Positions 1 through 9,500 of a stretch of DNA of 64,000 nucleotides are shown here, piece by piece. The stretch is from Streptomyces durmitorensis. Lineage in GTDB: Bacteria; Actinomycetota; Actinomycetes; Streptomycetales; Streptomycetaceae. The first letter of the stretch is position 1; each line of letters opens with the position of its first letter. Made by a program: the position numbers and the translations under genes. The notes below the pieces were generated by a model. The model had not been told where the DNA came from and did not search any database. It worked only from the letters and a program-made list of their open reading frames with translations. The stretch lies in the NCBI RefSeq assembly GCF_023498005.1, contig NZ_CP097289.1, forward strand, positions 2,170,001-2,234,000. The letters run 5' to 3'.

Positions 1-72
1 CAATTGAAGCGTCAGCGGAAAATAATTCTGAGGGGCTGTGAAAAAACGGCCCGCATGTTCGGGAGGCAGTTC

Positions 73-552
73 ATGTATCACCGAATCGTCGCCGCCAAGC
101 TCCGCGGTGCTTTTGCCGATATCAATGCCGGGAACTGGCAGTCCATGGTGGACACGCTGGCACCGGATTTCACTTACGTGTTCTACGGCGAGCACGCTCT
201 CTCCGGCGAGCGGCACACGGTCGAGGCGATGAGCCTGTGGTGGCAGCGGGTGTTCAGGCTGATTCCCGACGCCGGTTTCGAGCCGCTGGAGATCATCATT
301 TCCGGCGGCCCCTGGAAGACCAAGGTCGCGACCCGCGTACGCATCGGCGGGCCGCTGCCCGACGGCACGCGCTACGACAACGTGATGACCCAGTTCATGT
401 ATCTGAAGTGGGGCAGGATCACCGAGATCCACACCCTGGAGGACACCGTCGTCCTCCAGCGGGCGCTGGACTCCATCGCCGCCTCCGGCAACGCGGAGGC
501 ACACGCCGAACCGATCACCGACGCGTACGCGCGCTCCGTCCGCCAGGGCTGA
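73..552 (+). CDS. SnoaL/NTF2-like protein
   Basis: This 159-residue protein looks like the small cone-shaped NTF2/SnoaL fold: an N-terminal helical part (FADINAGNWQSMVDTLAPDF), an FYGEHALSGER loop and a strand-rich C-terminal half ending in an acidic tail. Such proteins act as polyketide cyclases, isomerases or hydrolases, or have no known substrate. I chose ATG 73 because GGGAGG lies just upstream at 61-66; ATG 55 and a TTG at 4 are in frame but lack a good ribosome site. It runs towards the polyketide cluster and is separated from the next SnoaL-like gene by a strong hairpin, so it may be the edge of that cluster. The exact function is unknown. Confidence 0.7.
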   Translation: MYHRIVAAKLRGAFADINAGNWQSMVDTLAPDFTYVFYGEHALSGERHTVEAMSLWWQRVFRLIPDAGFEPLEIIISGGPWKTKVATRVRIGGPLPDGTRYDNVMTQFMYLKWGRITEIHTLEDTVVLQRALDSIAASGNAEAHAEPITDAYARSVRQG

Positions 553-563
553 CGTCGCGCGCG

Positions 564-591
564 GGCCCCGGCACCCTCGGGTGCCGGGGCC
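564..591. terminator. Bidirectional hairpin terminator
   Basis: Two perfectly complementary 13-base arms (GGCCCCGGCACCC and its complement) are separated by only two bases. It lies in the 46-bp gap between two convergent SnoaL-like genes, so it probably ends transcription from both sides. There is no T-tract, as is usual in streptomycetes. Confidence 0.8.
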
Positions 592-598
592 GGTGGCT

Positions 599-1018
599 TC
601 ACCCCAGGGCGCCCAGCTGCTTGGCGAGGTCGAGTCCGTCGAGGGAGAACCAGCTCTCGACGATCTTGCCGCCCTCGAAGGCGTCGATCACGATGCCGCT
701 GACGGCGAACTCCCGCCCGATGGCCGGCACGCCCTCGTAGGGCTCCCCGGTGTGGGTGCCGCGCGCGGTGAACCGGCTGACGACCTTCTCGTCCTCCAGG
801 ATCCAGTCGTCGACCGTCACGTGGAGGTCGGGGAAGGACGCGCGCTGGAGCCGCACCCACTCCTTGAGGTGCTCGACGCCCTCCTTGCCGTTCGGAGCCG
901 TTCCATGGCTGATGTGCTCGTCACCGGCGCCCTCGTAGATCACGTCGAGGTTGCCCTTGTTGAGGCACTCCTCGTAGTAGCGCTCAAGTACGGCCTTGTT
1001 CTCCAGCAGATTCGACAT
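599..1018 (-). CDS. SnoaL-like polyketide cyclase family protein
   Basis: This 139-residue protein has the features of the SnoaL/ester cyclase group: an N-terminal helix (NKAVLERYYEECLNKGNLDVI), a central FPDLHVTVDDWILEDEKVV block and an FEGGKIVESWFSLDGLDLAKQLG C-terminal strand-helix that is very typical of SnoaL-like proteins. Members close rings or shift double bonds in polyketides, often using an acid/base His-Asp pair. ATG 1018 is preferred over GTG 1024 because AGGGAAGG sits five bases upstream. It is the last gene of the minus-strand cluster, about 80 bp after the KR-DH gene, and could act on the product of that synthase. The substrate is inferred only from context. Confidence 0.8.
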   Translation of the reverse strand: MSNLLENKAVLERYYEECLNKGNLDVIYEGAGDEHISHGTAPNGKEGVEHLKEWVRLQRASFPDLHVTVDDWILEDEKVVSRFTARGTHTGEPYEGVPAIGREFAVSGIVIDAFEGGKIVESWFSLDGLDLAKQLGALG

Positions 1019-1098
1019 GTGCACCTTCCCTGATTTCCGTGCGGTTCAATTTCCTGCATTATTTTGATCGGTGCTGCATTCCGGTTCCGAAAGAGCGG

Positions 1099-3519
1099 TC
1101 AACCGTTACCGACCGGCCCACGCAGGCCGGAAACGGTCATGACAGGAGCCCCGGATTCCGAATTCTTCACTCGCCACACACCGAGGGCCGGATCCCCTTC
1201 GATGAGGGAATCTCCGCGCTCATCGGAATGGAGTGCGATACGGCCGATGACCAAGGGGTTCTTCGCGACCGAGACACCCTCGCCCTGGCTGGCGCAGGCC
1301 CGGACCACGTTCTCCAGGGCGGAGACGGAGAGCGCCGTGCGCGGCGCGTGGAGCGTCGCCCACAGATCGTTGGGGACGCATGGCCGCACCACGGCGGTCA
1401 GGCGGCCGTCCGAGCCCTCGGACCAGACGGCGGCGGGCACCACCGACGCACGCCAGCTCAGCAGCGGCGGGCCGGAGCGCCATACGGTCGTCGGCTTCAC
1501 GTCGCGCCGCGGCGGAGTGGGTGAGCGGGTGTCGGCGGAGTCGTGGACGACACGCAGGCTCGCCTCGCCGGCCCCGGGCCCCTCCCCGGCGTCCGACGCC
1601 CGCCGGAACCTCACCGTGACCACCCAGGTGTCCCCCTCGAAGGAGCCGCTCACCTCCCGCTCCCACACGGTCGGTCCCGCGTCGAGCCGCAGCAGGTCCA
1701 GCGGTACGACGACCTCCTCGATGGAGCCGGCCCGCAGCACCCGGTAGTCCTCGGGGACGATCCACTCCGCGCCGCGCAGCGCACTCTCCAGGAGAACGCT
1801 CACGGGGACGGCCGCCGTGCCGTCCACCAGGAAGTCGCCGAGGACCGGCGCCCGGTCGGGGTCGAACGTCACCTGCGACACCATGCGGACGTGCGGTTCG
1901 TACGTGGTCACCTCTCCTAGGTGGAAGATCCGCGGATAGGTGCCGGTGAAGCCGGGCAGGTCGGGCACGACGGGGTAGTCGGTCGCCTGGCCGGGGCTCA
2001 TCGCCCTGCCGAGCGGCCCCACGAAGGTGACCTCCCCCTCGGATCCCGCCCGCAGCTCGGCCTGCCACTTGGCGAGTCCTTCGGTGATGTCGATGGCCGC
2101 CATGTAGCGCAGCGTCGCCGAGAAGTTGGAGATCAGACCGATGCGGTCCCAGGTCGGCCAGGCGAGCGTCATCACGGGGAAGTCCGCGCGGCGTCCCGCC
2201 CACCGGCCGAGCCGGGCAAGACCCTCGTTGGCCGCCGCGTACTCGAGCTGGCCGACCATCCCGCCGAGCCGCCCGGTGAGGGAGCCGACGCTGCAGAAGA
2301 ACTTGAGCCGGTGGTCGCCCAGTTCCCGCACTTCCTCGAAGAGGTTGAGGAAGCCCCCGATCTTGGTGCGGACGGTCCGCAGGATCTCGTCGTCGGTCTT
2401 CTTGGGCAGCCTCGCCGCGGTGTCCACGCCCGCGTTGTGCACGACCCCGGTCAGCGCGTGGCCCTCACGCGCCAGGAGCGCGCGCACCTGCTCCTGGTCG
2501 GTGAAGTCGCACCGGGCGTAGTCGACGCGCAGCCCGTCGGCCCTGGCTTCGGTGATGTTGGTGGCGAGTTCCCACAGGCGGCGGACCCGGGCGATGTCCC
2601 GCCGGATGTCGGTCGGTGTCGCCCCCTGCCGCAGCCCGGCCCACAACTCCTTCTCGTACGCCTTGCGTTCGCTCTCGCCGACGCCGAACCACGGTTCGTC
2701 TCCGGTGGGGAAGTCCTCCCGGCCCGTCACCACGACCCGCAGGCCGTAGGTGGCGGCCAGCGAGCGGGCCAGTTCCCAGCCGATGCCCCGGCCGCCGCCC
2801 GAGATCAGTACACAGTCGTCGGGGCCCAGCGGGACGGCGGGCTCCCCGGCGTCCTTGGCGACGGGGGTGAGGGTCAGCCGCTGTCCGTCGCGGTGACCGA
2901 CCTCCAGCTCGCCGGGCCTGCCCAGTTCGGCGGCGACGATGCCCGGCAGGTCCCGCACGGCGCTCAGGCTCGTGTCGACGACGCGTGCGTTGCAGTTCGG
3001 CAGTTCGCGGTGCAGCGTCTTCGCGAGACCCGCCCAGATGCCACCGAGCGGCTGCGCCAGGTCGTCCTGCGGGTGGTGGCCCATCCCGCCGCCCAGATAG
3101 GTCACGGCCAGGTAGTACAGGCGTCGCGCCGATGTCTCGGCGGACCAGTCCTCGTAGTGCTCGCGCAGCGCGGCCACCGTCTCCAAGAGCGGCTCGCGCC
3201 AGGCTTCGCCGGGGTAGGCGGACGCGGAGCCCACGGTCAGGTCGACGATCGCGTCGACGGCACCGCCCTCGCCCCCTGAGGCCGCCGGGTGACGGCGGAC
3301 CAGGGCTCCGTGCCCGGTCAGTTCGCGCTCCACGGCTGCGGCGGTCTCCCGGTCGCCACCGAACAGCAGGACCCGCATCCCTCTGAGCCGCTCGGGGTCG
3401 GCGGTGGGCGCCGGCAGGGCGGTGAGCTGCCATTCCATCCGGCTCACCGCCTGCACCGGGGCGTTGCCCGCATCGTCGGCGGACACCGGCGGGGGCGAAT
3501 GTTCGCGTAGGGACGTCAT
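1099..3519 (-). CDS. PKS/PUFA-synthase-like protein: KR plus DH-like domain
   Basis: The 806-residue protein begins with a KR structural half (about residues 45-215), then a catalytic ketoreductase (about 230-480) with the nucleotide-binding GGGRGIGWELA motif, the CSVGSLTGRLGGMVGQLEY Ser/Tyr active-site segment and a following Asn. The last 260 residues look like a hot-dog dehydratase. In the DH signature PVLGDFLVDGTAAVP the usual catalytic His is Phe (residue 563, codon 1831-1833), so this domain may be a non-catalytic partner. There is no ACP, KS or AT; those are in the next two upstream genes. GGAAGGAG precedes the ATG. A 66-bp gap follows the megasynthase, consistent with one operon. Product chemistry is inferred. 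Confidence 0.85.
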   Translation of the reverse strand: MTSLREHSPPPVSADDAGNAPVQAVSRMEWQLTALPAPTADPERLRGMRVLLFGGDRETAAAVERELTGHGALVRRHPAASGGEGGAVDAIVDLTVGSASAYPGEAWREPLLETVAALREHYEDWSAETSARRLYYLAVTYLGGGMGHHPQDDLAQPLGGIWAGLAKTLHRELPNCNARVVDTSLSAVRDLPGIVAAELGRPGELEVGHRDGQRLTLTPVAKDAGEPAVPLGPDDCVLISGGGRGIGWELARSLAATYGLRVVVTGREDFPTGDEPWFGVGESERKAYEKELWAGLRQGATPTDIRRDIARVRRLWELATNITEARADGLRVDYARCDFTDQEQVRALLAREGHALTGVVHNAGVDTAARLPKKTDDEILRTVRTKIGGFLNLFEEVRELGDHRLKFFCSVGSLTGRLGGMVGQLEYAAANEGLARLGRWAGRRADFPVMTLAWPTWDRIGLISNFSATLRYMAAIDITEGLAKWQAELRAGSEGEVTFVGPLGRAMSPGQATDYPVVPDLPGFTGTYPRIFHLGEVTTYEPHVRMVSQVTFDPDRAPVLGDFLVDGTAAVPVSVLLESALRGAEWIVPEDYRVLRAGSIEEVVVPLDLLRLDAGPTVWEREVSGSFEGDTWVVTVRFRRASDAGEGPGAGEASLRVVHDSADTRSPTPPRRDVKPTTVWRSGPPLLSWRASVVPAAVWSEGSDGRLTAVVRPCVPNDLWATLHAPRTALSVSALENVVRACASQGEGVSVAKNPLVIGRIALHSDERGDSLIEGDPALGVWRVKNSESGAPVMTVSGLRGPVGNG

Positions 3520-3585
3520 GTTGCGACTCCTTCCTCGTCGGTCGTGGACTGCCGCGTCTCGTCGGTCATGGGTGGCCCGGTCGCG

Positions 3586-6500
3586 TCAGTCACGGTCGGC
3601 CGCGACGGCCTCGCCGGTCCGGGCGTCGACATAGCCGATCAGCGTCGCCTGCATGTCCTTCATCTGCAGGACCATCCGGCCGTCGGGACGGGACGCGACG
3701 AACCGGTTGTCGACCAGGTCCGCCGACAGGTCGAAGCCCGGCGGCGTGGCGTACAGCTCGATGGCCTCGTCGGATCCGGACAGGGACAGGTCGTTCGTGT
3801 CCTCGTACAGGTCGATGCGGCGGATCGACAGCGGTGCCGCGACGGGGATCAGATGGCCGTCGACGAGGTCCAGGACCCCGACCCGGGCCAGGCCGTCCAG
3901 CAGGATGCTGGGGACGGTGAACCGCTGCCACGTCGGGTCGTCGGCGGGCAGCGCCAGGGCGTAGCGGCCCCGCTTGCCCTTGGGGTGGATACGGGTGTCC
4001 GTGGTCGACACGAACGCCCCGGTGAGCCGCACCGGCGAGCCGGGCTGGTGGTAGGGATCGGGTACGGGGGTGTCGTCCGCGGTGTCCCACGCCTCCCAGT
4101 GCGGGGCGGCGGGGAGTGCGTCGGCGAGCAGGACCCGGGCCGTGAAGTGCACCCGGTCCTTGACGAGTACGACGCCGGTCGGTGAGACCACGTCCTCGGT
4201 GATCCGCACCTCGACGGCGGTCGTGGAGCCGTCGGACGCGGCGATGTGCGCGTACAGCCGCTTGGGGGCCGTCGGCAGATCGCGGTAGACGCGCAGGAAG
4301 TGCTCGAACCGCAGGTCCTCGAAGGCGACGACACGCTGGTCCGGGACCAGGTACCGGGCGGCCTCCGCGGCCATTTCCGTGACGAACGTACCCGGCAGGG
4401 TCGGCTCGCCGCGCACCGTGTGGTGTTCGAGATAGCCGTCGGTGTCCAGGTCGAAGCGGCACTCGAACTCGGCGGACGTCTCCGTCGACCCGACGACCCG
4501 GCGCAGGAAGAAGCCGGGCTCCGGCACGGCGGGAGCCGCATCGGCGGCGGCCGGGTCCTGCGTGAGGTAGCCGGGGTAGAACTCCTCGACGGTCGCGCGT
4601 TCGGCGTCCCCCAGGTGCACGAGGGATGCCCGCCGGACGGGCGCGTGCAGTTCCTGCACGAAATGGTGGACGCCCTCGGCGACGGCCATGCTGCTGTAGG
4701 AACCGGCCCGCTCGTAGTACGCCTTGGTCAGTTCGTTGGCGCCCATGCCGACACCGGCCCACAGCGTCCAGCCGATGGTGAACTCGTCGAGCTCCGACGC
4801 GCCCGCCGCATAAGTGGCCGCGCTGCCCAGGAAGTCGTTGGCCGACGCGTAGTCGGACTCGCCGAGCTGCCCGAAGTACCCGAGCAGGGAACCGAAGTTG
4901 CACCAGCTGCGGGGCGGGGCGTCGCGCAGCGCGTACTTGAGGTTGAGATACGACTCGACCTTCAGGTCACGGATGGAGGTGAACTCCGCGAAGTCCTTGT
5001 CCTTGATGAGCGCCGAGCGCTGCAGCCCGGCGGCGTTCACCAACAGGTCGATCCGCCCGTGCTCCTGGAGCACCGCACCGATGGCCTTCTCCACCTGGGC
5101 TCCGTCGCGCATGTCGCACTGCACGTAGCTGACCCGGCCCGCGCCGCTGTGCTCCGCCATCGCGTCGAGGTTGTGGCGGGCGTCCCTGGCGTTGAGCATC
5201 CGGTCGAAGGACTTGTTGAGGTCCGCGACCGACGGGGGCCTGCCCGCGCTCCTGCCCTTGCCCTTCGTCTTGCCCTTGCCCCCGCCCTTGCCCTTGGCCT
5301 TGGCGAGTTCCGCCTTGATGTAGGCCGCCCGGCCCGCCGCGAACTCCTCGTCGCTGCCTTCGAAGACCGACGGCGGGTAGCTGTCCAGGTCGTTGCTGCC
5401 GAACACATGGATACGGGGGCCGAACTCGGCGGCCACCGCCTTGAGCACCTCGGCGGTGATGCCCCGGGCGCCGCCCGCGACGACGACCACGGAGTCCCGG
5501 TCGAGCGCTGCCGGGGTGGAGGCGTCCAGGACGACCGGCTCGTCGTGCAGCCGCGGAGTGCGGCGCACCCCCTCGGCGTCGACGACGACGGGGAAGTCCC
5601 GGTGCGCCCGGCTCTCCTCCTCCACGAGCCTTACCCCGTCGGCCACTTCGGTGGCCGAGGTGAGGAGCGCGAAGCTGGTGCTGTCGGTCAGTTCGCGTCC
5701 CGCGCTCTTGAGCAGACCGGTGAACAGGCCGGAGTAGGGATGCGGGGTGTCGCCGGGTACCGCGTCGAGGAACAGCATGACGACGGTGGACTCGGCGGTG
5801 GAGAGACCGGCGTGGGTCTGCTGGAGTGCCAGGTACGTCGCGTCGTGCAGGGCGAGCACGGGCGCCGAGCCCTCGGTGAGCGGCTGCCCGGCGGGCGCGG
5901 AGCGGCCGAGGCCTGACAGGACCCGCAGGTGCGTGACCGGTCGCCCGGAGTCCGCGAGGGCCGCACGGACGGCGTCGGGGGTGACCTCGGGCAGGTGGTG
6001 CCAGCCGGGCCTGGGGGCCGCGAGCGGGGTGGTGGACAGCACGGTCAGCGCCGTGTCGGGGTCCACCGCTTCGGCCAGCGGGCCGGGTGTGTCGGTGACG
6101 ACGAGGGCGCCGTCCGGCAGGAACGCGATGGGCTCCCGCACCTGCCGGGCCGGTGTCTCGTCGAGCACCGGAATCTGGCGGCGCACCCGCAGAGGGGCGC
6201 CTTCCCCGGTGTGGGTGTCCGACACGAAGCTCGTCGGCAGGGTGCCGGTGACGCCTGCCCCACGTTCCTCGCCCTGTTCCGGGCCGGGGTCGGCGGGGCC
6301 GGGGACGGTGAGCCGCAGCCGGGCGCCCGGTGCGCCGCCTGTCTGGTCGCAGGAGACCTCCACCGTGCCCGCGGGCCCGTGCAGGGCCTTCAGTACGGCA
6401 AGACCCCCGGCGGCGCCCAGGTAGCGCGCGTGCTCGGGCTCCGTGCACCGGACGGAGCCACTCGCGGACGCGGTGCCGGTCTGCGCGGCGGCGCTGCCGA

Positions 6501-9500
6501 GCGGCTCGTCGACGTACGCGAGGATCGGCAGGCCCTCGCGCTCGGCCCGCTCCTCGGTGGTGAGGGCGAACAGGAAGGCGCCCTCGGCGAGTTCCCGCTG
6601 CTGCTCCGGGAGCAGGCCGCCGATCAGGGAGCGGTACTCGGGCAGGCTGTTGCCGTTGATGCCGCCGGCCAGCGCGAAGTCCAGCTCGCCGGTGCGCAGA
6701 TAGCGTCCGGCCGACGTGATCGACGACAGCGCGGAGGCGAATCCCGAGTCCATCGTCATGTTCGGGCCGTGGAGGTCGAAGTAGTTCGCCACCCGGGCGG
6801 AGATGATGTTGGGCATCTGCCCGGGGAACGCGTCCTCGTTGGACTCCGGGATCATCGCCCTGACCTGCTCGCGCAACTGCTCGAGGACCTGCCCGGCGGC
6901 CGGTGATCCGGCGAGCGGCGAGTCGGCGACGGCCTGCCCGATGTCGTCCAGGTAGCAGCGGTTCGCGTACAGCATGGCGGCCCGGGTCGGGCCCATGTGC
7001 CCGACGAACACACCGGTGTTGTCGGCCTGCTTGCCCCAGAACTCGGGCATCTGGTCACGGAGGCGGTGGGCGCACTGAAGGATCATCAGCTGGCACCGGT
7101 CCAGGGCCCTGATGGTCTTGGGCGGCAGCCTGACCTCGTTGAACGGCGGCGACGGATAGGCGGCGCCGAAGCTGTCGAGCGGCGGCTTCCCGCCGGTCAG
7201 CCAGCCCGACACCTCCTCGCGGTCCGTCAGGCCGGGCAGGTGCGAGGACCAGCCGACGATCACCACCCGGCTGTCGGGATCCGGCTTCTTGGTCGCGGGG
7301 ATCGTCCCGGCGGGAGCCTCCAGCGCCTCCGGCGCCTCCACCTGACGGGCATCCACCTGACGGGCTTCCGCCTGGGGGGCCTCTACGCGGGGCTGGTTCT
7401 CGGCGACGATCAGGTGCGCGTTGGTCCCGCCGAAACCGAACCCGGAGACGGCGGCGAGCCGGGGCCGGTCACTGCGCCCGGACCACTGCTCGGCCTTGAA
7501 AGGGATGTCCAGCTGTGTCTCGGCGAGGCGGAAGTCCGCGCGGGGGTTGGTGAAGCGGAACTGGCCGGGGATGGTCTGCTTCTCCAGGCCCTTGAGGTTC
7601 TCGATGAGCGAGACGACACCGGCCGCCCAACCGGTGTGCCCGATGAGGGACTTGTTGGAGGTGACCGCGGTCGCCCGTGCCGTGCCGAAGTGTTCCCGCA
7701 GGGTGGAGAACTCCGCGAGGTCACCGGCGGGGGTACCGGTCGCGTGCGCGTTGATCCAGTCCACGTCGTCGCCGTCGACGTCGCCGTTCTCCAGCGCGCG
7801 CCGCACGGCGAGGCTCTGGCCGGCCGAGTTCGGCGCGTAGATCGCCTTGCCCTTGCCGTCCGACGACGAACCGAACGCCCGCAGTACGCCGAGCACTTGG
7901 TCGCCGTCCTGCTGGGCCTTGCTCAGCCGCTTGAGTACGACCAGGGCGGCGCCGTCGGCGAAGATCACACCGTCGGCCGCCTCGTCCAGGGCGTGCACCT
8001 CACCGCTCTTGGACAGTCCCTGGAGCTTGGAGAAGAGCACGGTGCCGCGTGGCGCCAGGGCGAAGGCCCCGCCGCACACCGCGATGTCCTGCTTGCCCAT
8101 CAGCAGGCCCTTGGCCGCGATGTCGATGGCGTACAGGGACGAGGAGCACGCGGTGTCGACCATGTGGAGCTCCGTGGACGACGGCAGGATGCCCTGCATG
8201 GCCAGCTCTCCGACCCGGTGCGGCAGGAACCGGGAGGGGTTCTGGCCGCCGCGCCGGTAGCGGCCGGCGAGGGATGTGTCGATGCCCCCGCGCAGCTCTT
8301 GCCGCTCCTCGTCGGAGAGCGCCAGGTCGTCGATGATGTCGTGCGTCATCCTGCTGACGCTGTCGAGGACCCCGGCCTCCTCCAGGTGCTGGCTGCCGTC
8401 CGGGGTGTAGCCGACGACGAAGGAGCAGTTGTCGTTGTCGGTGCGGCGGACCCCGTCGAGTGCCTGGACCAGGCTGTGGCGCAGCCACTGGGTGGTGAGC
8501 TCCTGGTCGTCGGCGCTCCCCTCCATGCCGTCGAGGGCGCCCTCGACGGGCTCGAAGCCGGTGATGAACACGCAGCGGTCGGCGTACGCCTTGTCCTCGG
8601 CGTCGGTGTCCGCCGAGTGGAAGCTCTCGTGCTGCCAGCGGTCCTCGGGGACCTTGACGAACAGCTCGTCCCCCGTCATGCGGAGCTGCCAGAACTCCTC
8701 GGGGCTGTTCGCCCCGGCGACGGCGAGACCCATGCCGACGACGGCGATCGAGTCGTCCCCGAACTCCGCCTCCGAGAACTCCGCCTCCGAGAGCGGTGCT
8801 TCAGCTGCCGGCTCCGGCGCACCGGCCGTGACCGACGGCGCCTCCGTGGGAGGCGAGAGCAGGGCCGCGCCGAGCGTGAGGCCGCCGTCGGCGAGGACGA
8901 CCTGGCCGGTGATCCAGCGGGCGTCGTCGGAGGCGAGGAAGGCCACCACGGTGGCGAACTCCTCCGGCGTGCCGAGCCGCCCCCATGGCGTGGCCCGGGC
9001 GATGACGTCCTGCATCCGGGCCGCGTCGGGGAACTTGTCCGCCACCTCGCTGCTCAGCATGGCCGCGGACGCCGTGTTGACCCGGATCCCCAGCGGCGCC
9101 AGCTCCACGGCCAGATACCGGGACGCGGCCTCGGCAGCGGCCTTCGCCGGTGCGCAGGCAAGGTAGTTGGCCATCACCATCTGGGAGCCGCCGAGTGCGG
9201 AGACCGTGACGATCGAGCCGCCACCGCCCCTGGCCATCAGCGGTGCGGCGGCGCGCGCACAGCGCAGCCCGCCCTTGTAGTTGATCTCGATGGCCTTGTC
9301 GAGGTGCTCGTCGGTGACCGAGTCCGCCGGCAGCAACGCGCCGTCGGCGGCGCTGTTGACGAGGATGTCGAGCCGGCCGTGCAGCCGGTCGATCTCCGCG
9401 AACATCCGGTCGACCTGCTCCTGCCTGGCCACCGAAGCGCGGATCAGGTCGACCCGGTGGCCCTGCGCGGTCAGTTCGTCGCGGGTGGCCTTGGCCTGGT

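Noticed and set aside
4801..4820. Possible TTA codons in the megasynthase and carboxylase genes
   Set aside because: TAA strings on the plus strand at 4811-4813 and 15888-15890 are out of frame with the minus-strand genes, so they are not TTA codons.
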